Shown here piece after piece: positions 43,314 through 51,290 of a stretch of 52,485 nt of DNA. The position numbers were made by a program, and so were the translations under genes. The stretch is from Phenylobacterium sp. (GTDB lineage: Bacteria; Pseudomonadota; Alphaproteobacteria; Caulobacterales; Caulobacteraceae): assembly GCF_030697925.1 (NCBI RefSeq), contig NZ_JAUYOJ010000093.1, positions 1 to 52,485 of the forward strand. Reading direction: 5' to 3'. Positions within the stretch are counted from its first letter, which is position 1. The number at the start of each line of letters is the position of its first letter. The notes under the pieces were generated by a model, which was given only the letters and a program-made list of their open reading frames with translations, was not told the origin of the DNA and ran no database searches.

Positions 43314-43624
43314 CGCGCAATTCAACCGGCAACCACCCTCGCGGTGGGTCGAGCGCCGCCATGCGCACGACCTCCATGTCTCCCCATGATGTCTTGCATA
43401 TCGACTTCGATATGTGAATGGGCACAATTCACGAATTTTCGGAAACCGCTTCAGGAGAACGCGCCGGATCGGCGAAGGTGATATCCTGAACGCCTTCAGG
43501 ATGCTCTGAAGACAATATCTTGATATCATGAGCATTTGTTGTGATATTTGACGCATCACTTGATCGATGTGAAATTGCACACCGTACCGCCATCCTGTTC
43601 GCGCCCGTCATCCAGGAGTCCGCC
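43314..43624. other. Divergent intergenic region between PH-like and receiver genes
   Basis: No gene is seen. The stretch is AT-richer than its surroundings and carries several short dyads (CATATCGA-CT-TCGATATG at 43397; CTTGATATCATGAG near 43519; GCATCAC-TTGATC-GATGTG near 43555), as expected for a shared promoter region. Confidence 0.5.
43397..43414. promoter_or_regulatory. Perfect 8-bp inverted repeat, candidate operator
   Basis: CATATCGA and TCGATATG are exact reverse complements with a two-base spacer. They lie 84 bases upstream of the PH-like gene. TCGATATG recurs near 42499, before the phosphatase-like gene. Confidence 0.35.
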
Positions 43625-44074
43625 ATGCCGCTGAACGTCGCCTGCGACCGACCGACGATCGTTCTCGTGGAGAACGACGGCGAACTTCGCGGCCGGCTCG
43701 CCGCCGGACTTCGGCATGACGGCATGCGTGTCGTTGAGTATGAGCATGGCGGCCCCGCCCTCGCGGCGATCCAACAGGGCCTGTCGGCGGACGTTCTGGT
43801 CTTCTGCCCCCAAGACGACGGAACGGCGACCTGCGACGTCGCTCGGCAAGCCAAGGCGCTGGCGCCCCAGATTCAGATCGTCGTCACGCCAGCGCTCGAG
43901 GCGACGACCGGCCTCCCACCGGAGGCCCATGTGCTCGTCAAGCCCTTTGAGCCGAGCCGGCTCTCGCGATACATTCGCTTGGTGGCCGCCAGGCCCGCTC
44001 TGCGCGGCGCCCTACGCGCGGTCTACCGGCAGGCGCGATCGGCGCCGCCGCCTACCGCCCCGCTCGCATGTTGA
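43625..44074 (+). CDS. Receiver-like domain protein without phospho-acceptor aspartate
   Basis: A 149-residue protein from the ATG at 43625. It has the alternating strand/helix layout of response-regulator receivers: TIVLVENDGELRGRLAAGL (acidic pocket reduced to E-N-D), ADVLVFCPQDDG where the phospho-acceptor Asp should stand in LLDxxxP, IQIVVTPAL with the switch Thr, and HVLVKPFEP with the conserved Lys. The acceptor position is replaced by F/C, so phosphorylation is not expected; it could act as a pseudo-receiver. It has no output domain. Its end overlaps the DUF983 start, so it heads the island operon. Confidence 0.7.
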   Translation: MPLNVACDRPTIVLVENDGELRGRLAAGLRHDGMRVVEYEHGGPALAAIQQGLSADVLVFCPQDDGTATCDVARQAKALAPQIQIVVTPALEATTGLPPEAHVLVKPFEPSRLSRYIRLVAARPALRGALRAVYRQARSAPPPTAPLAC

Positions 44075-44457
44075 GCCGGCTTGGCGGCGCCAGTCCCATG
44101 AACCGGCTCAACCCCATCGTCTGCGGCCTGAGATGCCGATGCCCGACCTGCGGCCAGGGCTCTCTCTTCAGCGGATACCTGAAGGTCCGTCCCAGGTGCG
44201 AAGGCTGCGGCGCGGACTTCTCACGCGCCGATTCCGGCGACGGACCGGTGGTCTTCATCCTGCTGATTGTGGGCGCCATTGGCTGTTTCGGGATGCTTTT
44301 CGTGGAGTTCAGGTTCCATCCGCCGGTCTGGTTGCAACTCCTGATCTGGCTCCCGTCGATCGGACTCCTGACACTGGCGGTGCTGCGCCCTTTCAAGGCG
44401 ATCCTCATCGCGTTGCAGATCCACAACGGCGCGTCGGAGGCTCGCCATGACAACTAG
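44068..44457 (+). CDS. DUF983 family zinc-ribbon membrane protein (copy 1)
   Basis: A 129-residue protein with a zinc ribbon (CPTCGQGSLFSGYLKVRPRC then CEGCG) followed by two membrane helices (FILLIVGAIGCFGMLFV and LLIWLPSIGLLTLAVL). This is the DUF983 layout, widespread in alphaproteobacteria and of unknown function. The ATG at 44068 overlaps the receiver gene stop; an ATG at 44098 is an alternative. A second DUF983 gene lies at 47070 in the same run. Confidence 0.85.
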   Translation: MLSRLGGASPMNRLNPIVCGLRCRCPTCGQGSLFSGYLKVRPRCEGCGADFSRADSGDGPVVFILLIVGAIGCFGMLFVEFRFHPPVWLQLLIWLPSIGLLTLAVLRPFKAILIALQIHNGASEARHDN

Positions 44458-44484
44458 GATATCGTTTCGCCAGGACGTCACGCC

Positions 44485-44763
44485 ATGATTGCCGGCGCGC
44501 AGATGCGGGCGGCCCGCGCCCTCCTTGGCCTCGACCAACGCGACCTTGCTCGGCTGTCGGGACTGTCCTTGCCGACCATCCAGAGGATGGAGTCGTCCGA
44601 GGGCTCCGTGCGCGCTGTCGTCGACAGCCTGGAGAAGGTGGTCGACGCCCTCACCGCCGCGGGGGTCGAACTGATCGCGGACGGCGCGCCGAGCGCCGGC
44701 GTCGGGCGTGGCGTGCGATTAGTCGCCAGGTCCGAGAAAAGGCGTCCGGCCCATGTCGCATGA
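44485..44763 (+). CDS. XRE-type helix-turn-helix regulator (copy 2), upstream of SulP
   Basis: A 92-residue paralogue of the protein at 42553, with nearly the same core: MRAARALLGLDQRDLARLSG, LSLPTIQRMESSEG and VVDSLEKVVDALTAAGVELI. Its last codons overlap the SulP start by 11 bases, so the two are co-expressed. This pairing of a small XRE regulator with a SulP transporter recurs in alphaproteobacteria, so it probably controls the transporter operon. Confidence 0.82.
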   Translation: MIAGAQMRAARALLGLDQRDLARLSGLSLPTIQRMESSEGSVRAVVDSLEKVVDALTAAGVELIADGAPSAGVGRGVRLVARSEKRRPAHVA

Positions 44764-46435
44764 CTGGCGTCTGTTCGTTCCCAAGACCGTGACGGTCCTG
44801 CGCCAGGGCTATGGCCTGAAGCCGTTCCGCGGCGACCTCGTCGCGGGCCTGACGGTGGCGATCGTCGCCATGCCGCTGGCCATGGCGCTGGCCATTGCGT
44901 CGGGCGCCACGCCGGAGCGCGGCCTGATCTCCGCAGTGGTCGCCGGCTTCCTCATTTCATTTCTGGGCGGCAGCCGATTCCAGATCGGCGGACCGACCGG
45001 AGCCTTCGTCGTCGTGGTCTATGGCGTGATCGCCAGGCACGGATACGACGGACTGTTGATCGCCACGACGATGGCCGGCGTCATCCTGATCGTCGCGGGG
45101 CTCCTGCGTATCGGGACCCTGATCAAATACATTCCCGATCCCGTCACGACCGGGTTCACGACCGGCATCGCCACCATCATCCTGGTCAGCCAGCTGAAGG
45201 ACATTTTCGGACTCTCGATCGAGCGCGTCCCCGCCGACTTCATTCCCAAGCTGCAAACGCTCTGGGAGGCGCGCGCCAGCCTGAGCCTTCCCACCCTGGC
45301 CCTCACGGTCGCCTGTTTCGTCGCGATCATGGGGCTCAGGCGTTTGGCGCCGAAGGTTCCCGGCTTCCTCGTGGTGACGGTCGCCGCGGCCGTGACCGTC
45401 ACCTTACCGGCCCTCCCGGTGGAGACGATTGGCACGCGGTTCGGGGGCGTGTCCTCCACCCTGCCCCCCCCAAGCCTGGACTTCTGGTCCTGGACCAAGG
45501 CGCGGGACGTCCTGCCGAGCGCCTTCACCATCGCCTTGCTGGCGGGAGTCGAGTCGCTGCTCTCGGCCGTCGTCGCCGATCAGATGACGGGCCGGCGGCA
45601 TCGCTCCAATCTCGAACTCGTGGCCCAGGGGATCGCCAACATATGCTCGGCCGCCTTCGGCGGCCTGCCGGCGACCGGCGCCATCGCGCGCACCGCGACC
45701 AACATCGGCTCTGGCGCCCACTCGCCGGTGGCCGGCATGCTGCACGCGGCATTCCTGTTGCTCTTTATGTTGCTGCTCTCGCCCCTGGCCAGTTATGTGC
45801 CGCTGGCGGCCCTGGCGGCCATCCTGGTGGTGGTCGCCATCAACATGGCCGAACTGCAACGCTTCCGGCTGCTGCTTGGTACGTCCAACGGCGACAGGGC
45901 CGTCTTGCTGCTGACCTTCGGGCTCACCGTCGTCGTGGACCTGACATTGGCCATCGAGGTCGGCATGGTGCTGGCCGCCTTCGTGTTCATGCATCGCATG
46001 AGCCTGCTTTCCACCGTGGAGGGTGGCGGCCCCCGCCTCATCGACGGCGATCGGGACGACTTCAGCCGCGCGGACGAGCCGGCCTACGAACCGCATGAAG
46101 GTCTGCCGCACGATACCGCGGTGATCACCTTCAGGGGTCCCATGTTCTTCGGGAGCACCAGCGTGCTCAAGGACGCCCTCGACCAGGTCGGCGGACGGAG
46201 CCGACGCTACATCCTGAGGTTCGAAGAGGTTCCGTTGGTCGATCCGACCGGAGCCGCCGCCCTTTCATCGTTCCTTCGCCGCGCCATCCAGGACGGCGCC
46301 GAGATCATCGTCTGCGGCGCCCGTAGCAGCGTGCGGGCCAATCTCCTGCGCACGGTGGAGGCCCACGTCCTGGAGAAGGTCGGGTTCGTACCGGACTTCG
46401 CCACGGCCCGCGCCGCAACGGCGGTGGTCGCATGA
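44753..46435 (+). CDS. SulP family inorganic anion transporter
   Basis: A 560-residue protein with ten or more membrane helices. GDLVAGLTVAIVAMPLAMAL and QIGGPTGAFVVVVYGVIA are the SulP core signatures, ATGAIARTATNIGSGAHSPV matches the second repeat, and a C-terminal STAS domain covers about residues 440-555 (TAVITFRGPMFFGSTSVL, LVDPTGAAALSSF). SulP proteins move sulfate, bicarbonate or other anions; the substrate is not certain here. The start overlaps the XRE gene, and the stop overlaps the spermidine-synthase-like gene (ATGA). Confidence 0.92.
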   Translation: MSHDWRLFVPKTVTVLRQGYGLKPFRGDLVAGLTVAIVAMPLAMALAIASGATPERGLISAVVAGFLISFLGGSRFQIGGPTGAFVVVVYGVIARHGYDGLLIATTMAGVILIVAGLLRIGTLIKYIPDPVTTGFTTGIATIILVSQLKDIFGLSIERVPADFIPKLQTLWEARASLSLPTLALTVACFVAIMGLRRLAPKVPGFLVVTVAAAVTVTLPALPVETIGTRFGGVSSTLPPPSLDFWSWTKARDVLPSAFTIALLAGVESLLSAVVADQMTGRRHRSNLELVAQGIANICSAAFGGLPATGAIARTATNIGSGAHSPVAGMLHAAFLLLFMLLLSPLASYVPLAALAAILVVVAINMAELQRFRLLLGTSNGDRAVLLLTFGLTVVVDLTLAIEVGMVLAAFVFMHRMSLLSTVEGGGPRLIDGDRDDFSRADEPAYEPHEGLPHDTAVITFRGPMFFGSTSVLKDALDQVGGRSRRYILRFEEVPLVDPTGAAALSSFLRRAIQDGAEIIVCGARSSVRANLLRTVEAHVLEKVGFVPDFATARAATAVVA

Positions 46436-47073
46436 TCCCGCTTCGAACCGCCCACACGGCTGGCGGCGAAGTGGCGGTCATCCTGCGCAGGTCCGATCGC
46501 ACCGTCGGCTATGTGAAAGATGGGGTGCTTCAAACGCTGATCGACGCCAGCGGCCACAACCTCGCGCCGCACGTAACCGCCGCGGTCGATGTCCTACTGC
46601 AGGAGAAGGTTCGTCAGGCGCTCGTGCTGGGCTACGGCGGCGGAGCGGCTTCGACCATGCTGCACAGAGCCGGCGTGGACGTGTTCGCTGTTGACTGCGA
46701 CCCCTGCGCCAAGCCGCTGGCGCAGCTCTTCTTTCGGGCCCCGCCCTACCTCGATGTAGCCGTCAGCGACGCTGCCGCCTATGTCGAGCGGGCTGCGGGG
46801 GCCTCATTTGACGGCGTCCTCATCGATTTTCAGGATTCCTTCGAGACGCCCAGGGCCTATCTGTCCCAGTCCTTCTGGCGGGCGGTGGAGAGGGTGCTTC
46901 GTCCCAGAGGCATGGTCATCGTCAACGTGACCCGCTGGCTTTATAGCGGACGCGACTGGCGGGCGTTTCAAGCCGCGCTCGGCCTGGGCGGCTTCGACGC
47001 CGTGGCGCTGAGTGACGAGCACGGCGCCGGCAATCGAATCCTAGTGACCGCCCGCGGCGCCACGGCGCCATGA
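46432..47073 (+). CDS. Spermidine-synthase-like SAM-fold protein (copy 2)
   Basis: A 213-residue protein: ALVLGYGGGAASTMLHRAGV near 62-81 is the nucleotide-binding loop, VFAVDCDP the acidic strand end, and GVLIDFQDSFETPRAYLSQSFW the region where spermidine synthases keep their catalytic aspartates. The overall order matches copy 1 at 41211 and SpeE-like proteins, but the N-terminal domain is reduced. Its ATG overlaps the SulP stop and its stop overlaps the second DUF983 gene (ATGA at both ends), so it belongs firmly to this operon. Whether it makes polyamines or methylates something is open. Confidence 0.75.
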   Translation: MIPLRTAHTAGGEVAVILRRSDRTVGYVKDGVLQTLIDASGHNLAPHVTAAVDVLLQEKVRQALVLGYGGGAASTMLHRAGVDVFAVDCDPCAKPLAQLFFRAPPYLDVAVSDAAAYVERAAGASFDGVLIDFQDSFETPRAYLSQSFWRAVERVLRPRGMVIVNVTRWLYSGRDWRAFQAALGLGGFDAVALSDEHGAGNRILVTARGATAP

Positions 47074-47444
47074 TCCCGCGCCGATCGACAGCCCAGACAA
47101 CCTTGCTGGGCCTCAGGCGCGGGGCCTGGGGCCGCTGTCCTAATTGTGGAAACGGCCGGCTTTTCCGTGCCTACTTGAAGGTGCGGTCCCTCTGCGAGGT
47201 CTGCGGCCATGAAAATGGTCGCTATCCGTCAGATGACGCTCCACCCTATTTCACCATCCTGATCGTGGGCCATCTCGTGGTCGCGCCGCTTCTTGCCTTC
47301 CAGCTCATCTGGACGGTCCCGACCGGCCTGTTGCTAGCGATCCTGCTCCCGGCTCTCGCGGCGCTCACCTTGGCGGTCCTGCCGATCGTCAAGGGTGCGG
47401 TCGTGGGCGTCCTCTGGGCGCTCGGCAACACTCCCACCACCTGA
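47070..47444 (+). CDS. DUF983 family zinc-ribbon membrane protein (copy 2)
   Basis: A 124-residue protein with the zinc ribbon CPNCGNGRLFRAYLKVRSLC then CEVCG and two membrane helices (ILIVGHLVVAPLLAFQLIW, LLAILLPALAALTLAVLPIV), as in copy 1. It is the last intact gene of the island operon; a broken malic enzyme gene begins 11 bases later. Confidence 0.85.
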   Translation: MIPRRSTAQTTLLGLRRGAWGRCPNCGNGRLFRAYLKVRSLCEVCGHENGRYPSDDAPPYFTILIVGHLVVAPLLAFQLIWTVPTGLLLAILLPALAALTLAVLPIVKGAVVGVLWALGNTPTT

Positions 47445-47455
47445 AGGGCCGCGCC

Positions 47456-48165
47456 ATGACGATCGAAGAGCGGCGCGCCCGCGCCGACCAGGAAGCGCTC
47501 GACTTTCACCGCTATCCCCAACCTGGGAAGATCGCGATCGCCGCGACCAAGCCCATGGCGACCCAGCAGGACCTGAGCCTGGCCTAGTCGCCCGGGGTTG
47601 CCACCCCCATCCGGAAGTTCGCCGAGGATCCCAACGCGGTCTACGACTACACATCCAAGGGCAATCTTGTCGGCGTGATCTCCAACGGCACGGCGATCCT
47701 CGGGCCCGGCAACCTGGGCTCCCTGGCGTCGAAACCGGTCATGGAGGGCAAGTCGATCCTCTTCAAACGCTTCGCCGACCTCGACTCCTTCGACATCGAA
47801 GTCGCCACCGGGGATGCGGACGCCTTCATCGAGGTCGTGCGCCACATCGGCGCCACCTTCGGCGGCGTGAACCTGGAAGACATCTCCAGTCCCGACTGCT
47901 TCCGAATCGAGGCCGAACTTCAGGACTTGCTCGACGTTCCGGTGTTCCACGACGACCGCACGGCGCCGGAATCCTCTGCGCAGCGGGCCTGATCAACGCC
48001 AGCGAGGTCACCGGGCGCAGGCTGGAGGATCTTCGCCTGGTGCGTTGCGGCGCCGGCGCCGCTGGCCTGGGCTCGATCACCATGATGAAGGCGCTCGGCG
48101 TGCGCCCTGAGAACACAACCCTGGTCGATATCGACTCGGGCCGGTCCGTCGGCAGCCCTCGGCTA
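47456..48165 (+). pseudogene. maeB: Broken NADP-dependent malic enzyme (N-terminal part)
   Basis: The sequence reads as the MaeB N-terminal domain (ALDFHRYPQPGKIAIAATKP, then SPGVATPIRKFAEDPNAVYD, VGVISNGTAILGPGNLGSLA, FDIEVAT, VPVFHDD) but is disabled three times. A TAG at 47585 stands where the family has Tyr in LAYSPG. A frameshift falls after VPVFHDD (about 47955), the match continuing in another frame as GILCAAGLINASEVTGRRLE and GAGAAGLGSITMMKALGVRP. Finally all homology stops near 48150, so most of the enzyme (about 500 residues) is missing. Malic enzyme decarboxylates malate to pyruvate; this copy cannot. Confidence 0.85.
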
Positions 48166-48561
48166 CGGCGTCCAGACGATCGCAGTCATGACCATGACCA
48201 AGCCGGCGGTCGCAATATTCCAGCTGAAGGTGCGAAGCCACGGGACGCCCGCTGCGTAGAGCGGGAGGAAAAGCAGCCTTCCCGCGAGGTAGATCAAGGC
48301 GCCGGCCACGCTCAGCCAGCCGCCTGACCGGCCGAGCATCTCTAGCATCAGGACAGCGGCGGCGAAGACGGCGAAGGTCTCGAGGAAATTGCGCTGGGCC
48401 CGGTCGAGGCGCCCCGCAACGCCCTTCGGCCGCAATTCCTCGTCCCGCGCGCCGACCGAATAGGCGTTCCCAACCTGAGCCTTGAATGTGAACGACGCCG
48501 CGGTGATATGGATAAGGCCCAGAATCATGGCCCCGAACAGCGCCCAAAGTTCGATCGACAT
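48163..48561 (-). CDS. MAPEG family membrane protein
   Basis: A 132-residue protein with four membrane helices (MSIELWALFGAMILGLIHIT, FLETFAVFAAAVLMLEML, LSVAGALIYLAGRLLFLPLY, IATAGLVMVMTAIVW) and the motif GNAYSVGARDEE followed by RAQRNFLETF, which matches the MAPEG superfamily including bacterial glutathione transferase-like members. Function here is unknown. It lies between the broken maeB and the antiporter gene, 38 bases downstream of the latter on the same strand. Confidence 0.85.
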   Translation of the reverse strand: MSIELWALFGAMILGLIHITAASFTFKAQVGNAYSVGARDEELRPKGVAGRLDRAQRNFLETFAVFAAAVLMLEMLGRSGGWLSVAGALIYLAGRLLFLPLYAAGVPWLRTFSWNIATAGLVMVMTAIVWTP

Positions 48562-48599
48562 CGGCTGCCCCTTTTCGAGACCAGGATCCTAGCACAACC

Positions 48600-49913
48600 T
48601 CAGCGGCTCCCGGTGGCGCCTCCCGCCGAAGGGTCCGGATTCCAGCCGAGAAGCAGCAGCATGACGAGGAACCCCAGGACGTAGGCCAGTGGCACGAACC
48701 AACCTTCCCGCAGCCAGCGGAAGACGGATCGACCTTCCGGATAGAGGTTGGTGAGCGCCACTCCAGCCGAGGATCCGAACCAGACCATGGAGCCGCCGAA
48801 GCCCACGGCATAGGCCAGCAGAGCCCAGTCATAGCCGCCCTGCTCCAGGGCGAGCGCCGTCAAGGGGATGTTGTCGAACACGGCCGACAGAAAGCCCAGT
48901 CCCAGTGAGCTCTGCCACGTGGGATCCGGCAACGCGTTCACCGGCATCAGCGAGGCCGCCGCGACCAAGGCCACGAGGAACGAGGCGCCCTTGAGCGCCG
49001 GCCGGGCCACCGCCCAGTCGGGCTTGGCCACAAAGGCCGTCAGGATCAAGGCCGCCCACACGGCCAAGCCCAGCCAGGGCGCTGTCTCCTCGCCCTCCGT
49101 GAGGGCGTTTGCGGTGATGTTTGTCGCCACGGCGGCCGCCAGGATGAACACCACGATCCAGACGCGGCGCCACTGCAGCGGATGGTCCGGCTCGTCCTTG
49201 GCGAGGATTGGTTGATAGCGCTGCTGTGATCGCGCGCCCGCCAGGCTGCAAACGACGAATGCAACGCCGGCCGCCACATATGCCGGCAGCACCCTGAGCG
49301 GCGAGATCCCGTTCAACCACATGATCGTGGTCGTCGTATCGCCGATTACGCTGCCCGCTCCGCCCGCGTTGGCGCAGGCGACGATGGCGGCCAGGAAGCC
49401 CACGCTCACCCGGCCCTGATAGACGTGGCGCGCCATCACGCCACCGATCACCGCGGCGGCGATGTTATCCAGGAAGGCGGACATGACGAAGACGATACCT
49501 AGGAGCGCCACCCCGCCTGTCCAGTTGTCAGGCAGCAGGCTCGGGAGGTGATCGGGCAGGTTGCTGCGTTCGAACTGGTTCGAGAGCAATTCGAACCCGA
49601 CCAGCAGCAGCATCAGGTTGGTCAGGATTACCCATTCGTGCCGCAGGTGTTCCCCCAGCGCGCCCAAGCCGACGCCGGTGGGAAAGCCGCTGACCAGGGC
49701 CTGGTAGGCGAGGATCGCAGCGAGCCCGGCGAGCGCCACCTCCAGGGTGCGATGATGGAAGATGGCGACGCCGAGTAAGGTCAGGCCGAAGAGATAGAAC
49801 TCGATCGGCGCGCCCAGGAACGCGGGCGCATCAACCCCTGGCGCGGCCGCCCGGGCCAGGGTCGGAAGAGCGCACAAGGCCAGCGCCCAGGGAAGAACCT
49901 GTCGGATTCGCAT
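48600..49913 (-). CDS. NhaD/CitM-like sodium:proton antiporter
   Basis: A 437-residue protein with an N-terminal signal-like helix (VLPWALALCALPTLARA) and about eleven further membrane helices. The motifs FVMSAFLDNIAAAVIGG and CANAGGAGSVIGDTTTTIMW are characteristic of the ion transporter superfamily that includes NhaD, ArsB and CitM; the FLDN and GGAGS-GD residues suit an NhaD-like Na+(Li+)/H+ antiporter. A structured leader precedes the ATG, a feature of several cation-antiporter genes. It probably expels Na+ or Li+ across the inner membrane. Confidence 0.82.
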   Translation of the reverse strand: MRIRQVLPWALALCALPTLARAAAPGVDAPAFLGAPIEFYLFGLTLLGVAIFHHRTLEVALAGLAAILAYQALVSGFPTGVGLGALGEHLRHEWVILTNLMLLLVGFELLSNQFERSNLPDHLPSLLPDNWTGGVALLGIVFVMSAFLDNIAAAVIGGVMARHVYQGRVSVGFLAAIVACANAGGAGSVIGDTTTTIMWLNGISPLRVLPAYVAAGVAFVVCSLAGARSQQRYQPILAKDEPDHPLQWRRVWIVVFILAAAVATNITANALTEGEETAPWLGLAVWAALILTAFVAKPDWAVARPALKGASFLVALVAAASLMPVNALPDPTWQSSLGLGFLSAVFDNIPLTALALEQGGYDWALLAYAVGFGGSMVWFGSSAGVALTNLYPEGRSVFRWLREGWFVPLAYVLGFLVMLLLLGWNPDPSAGGATGSR

Positions 49914-50005
49914 CAGGTTAGGTACCTGCCCGCGACTGGATCGCCAACCACGGTTTCCGGGCCTGCGGGGTTGGCCCCTCTCTCAAGCGTGACAACCTGG
50001 CTCCG
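49914..50005 (-). promoter_or_regulatory. Structured 5' leader of the antiporter gene, candidate cation riboswitch
   Basis: The RNA directly before the antiporter ATG can form CAGGTT (49999-49994) with AACCTG (49919-49914), enclosing GCCAACC (49975-49969) with GGTTGGC (49949-49943). The AACCTG strand next to the ATG can instead pair with CAGGT at 49928-49924, which covers the only Shine-Dalgarno-like bases. Two exclusive pairings at the start site are typical of a translational riboswitch. Li+-sensing nhaA-I and nhaA-II classes control such antiporters in related bacteria; membership is not shown here. Confidence 0.4.
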
Positions 50006-50010
50006 CCGCG

Positions 50011-50466
50011 TCAGTAGGCGTGGAAGCTGTCCAGCCCCAGCACCTCATGGATGTCCGCGATGGCGGCCGCTGCGGTCACCTCCGCGAGACGCGCCGGCAG
50101 GATCGTGTCTCGCTCCTCATCCTCGCACCAAAAGTCAGGATGAGCCCTCATCGCCTCACAAACCCGCGCCTGCACGTCTGTGAGAGAGAGCGGCGCGAGC
50201 AGTTCCAGCTCATGCTCTATCCGCAACGGCGCGGGACCCGGCATCAGTCGCGATAGCAGCGATCCGGCCCGCCCGGTGTGCAGCACCGAGTTCACGATCC
50301 AGCGACGCCCTTCCGCGTCCACCAGCTCCATCCTGACTTGCAGACCCTCCGCCAAAGTTGGCGGACCACACGTTGCTAGGGCGTCCAGGTCAGACAGTCC
50401 CCAGACGTCGGAGTCCGTCGTAAATCCCAGAACAGGAAAGCGGAAATCCGCTTGCGCCGTCTTCAT
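50011..50466 (-). CDS. Hypothetical protein
   Basis: A 151-residue protein from the ATG at 50466 (MKTAQADFRFPVLGFTTDSD). The middle is beta-rich (RMELVDAEGRRWIVNSVLH), followed by an acidic helical C-terminal half containing LSLTDVQARVCEAMRAHPDF. There is no signal peptide, membrane helix or known catalytic motif. It ends 97 bases upstream of the antiporter gene on the same strand, with the structured leader in between. I do not recognise the family. Confidence 0.65.
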   Translation of the reverse strand: MKTAQADFRFPVLGFTTDSDVWGLSDLDALATCGPPTLAEGLQVRMELVDAEGRRWIVNSVLHTGRAGSLLSRLMPGPAPLRIEHELELLAPLSLTDVQARVCEAMRAHPDFWCEDEERDTILPARLAEVTAAAAIADIHEVLGLDSFHAY

Positions 50467-50656
50467 GCCGCCCCCAAAAGCGTGCGAACAAACAGAGAAC
50501 TTAGCCAATGCCGGCCGTGGACGACCGCGTCGCGCATCGCCGTCGGCGGGTGCTAACCAACGCTCGACAGATCTCGCGCACCTTGCTCAATTTATATCCG
50601 GGTATTATCTAGCTCGGGAGCGACAGCGTCGGACGCACGTCACCACAGGAGTTCCG

Positions 50657-51235
50657 ATGCCCTCGACCGACACCTTCACGGCCTTTGTCCGGCACCGACG
50701 CATCGCGGCCGGAACCTTGCGAGAGGTCGTCCCGGCCGTGAAGTCGGCTGCGGACACCGACGCGACGCATCTACTGGTCTTCGACGACGCCACGGGACGC
50801 TCGGTCGAACTCGACCTGCGAGGCTCCCTCCCCGACGTCCTGGAACGGCTGAACCAGACGCCGCAGGCCGAACCCGCCAAGCCAACCGGTCGAGGACGAC
50901 CCAAGCTCGGCGTCACGGCGCGCGAGGTGACTTTGCTTCCACGCCATTGGGAGTGGCTGGCGGCACAGCCCGGCGGCGCCTCGGCGGCGCTTCGGCGGCT
51001 CGTGGAGGACGCCCGGCGGAGCTCGCCCGCGACCCTGCGACAGGCCCAGGACGCCGTACACCGGGTCATGTTCGCACTCGCCGGCGATCTGCCGGACTTC
51101 GAGGAGGCGAACCGCGCCTTCTACGCCAAGGACTATGCGCGCTTCGACAGTCTGACGGCCGCTTGGCCCCGAGACGTCGGCGACTATGTCCGGGCGCTCG
51201 TCGGCCGTGTCGCCGTTGCAGGTGACCAGCGATAA
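50657..51235 (+). CDS. DUF2239 family protein
   Basis: A 192-residue protein starting MPSTDTFTAFVRHRRIAAG with CAGGAG six bases upstream. DUF2239 features include ATHLLVFDDATGRSVELDLRG near residues 37-57, RGRPKLGVTAREVTLLPRHW and the ending FYAKDYARFDSLTAAWPRDV. Function is unknown. The region GRGRPKLGV resembles an AT-hook-like basic patch. It is followed by the ferritin-like gene 55 bases on. Confidence 0.88.
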   Translation: MPSTDTFTAFVRHRRIAAGTLREVVPAVKSAADTDATHLLVFDDATGRSVELDLRGSLPDVLERLNQTPQAEPAKPTGRGRPKLGVTAREVTLLPRHWEWLAAQPGGASAALRRLVEDARRSSPATLRQAQDAVHRVMFALAGDLPDFEEANRAFYAKDYARFDSLTAAWPRDVGDYVRALVGRVAVAGDQR

Positions 51236-51290
51236 GCTAGGATCGCCGCCGCGCACGCGGCCCATCAGAGGCGCGGCGTGGAGGAACACC

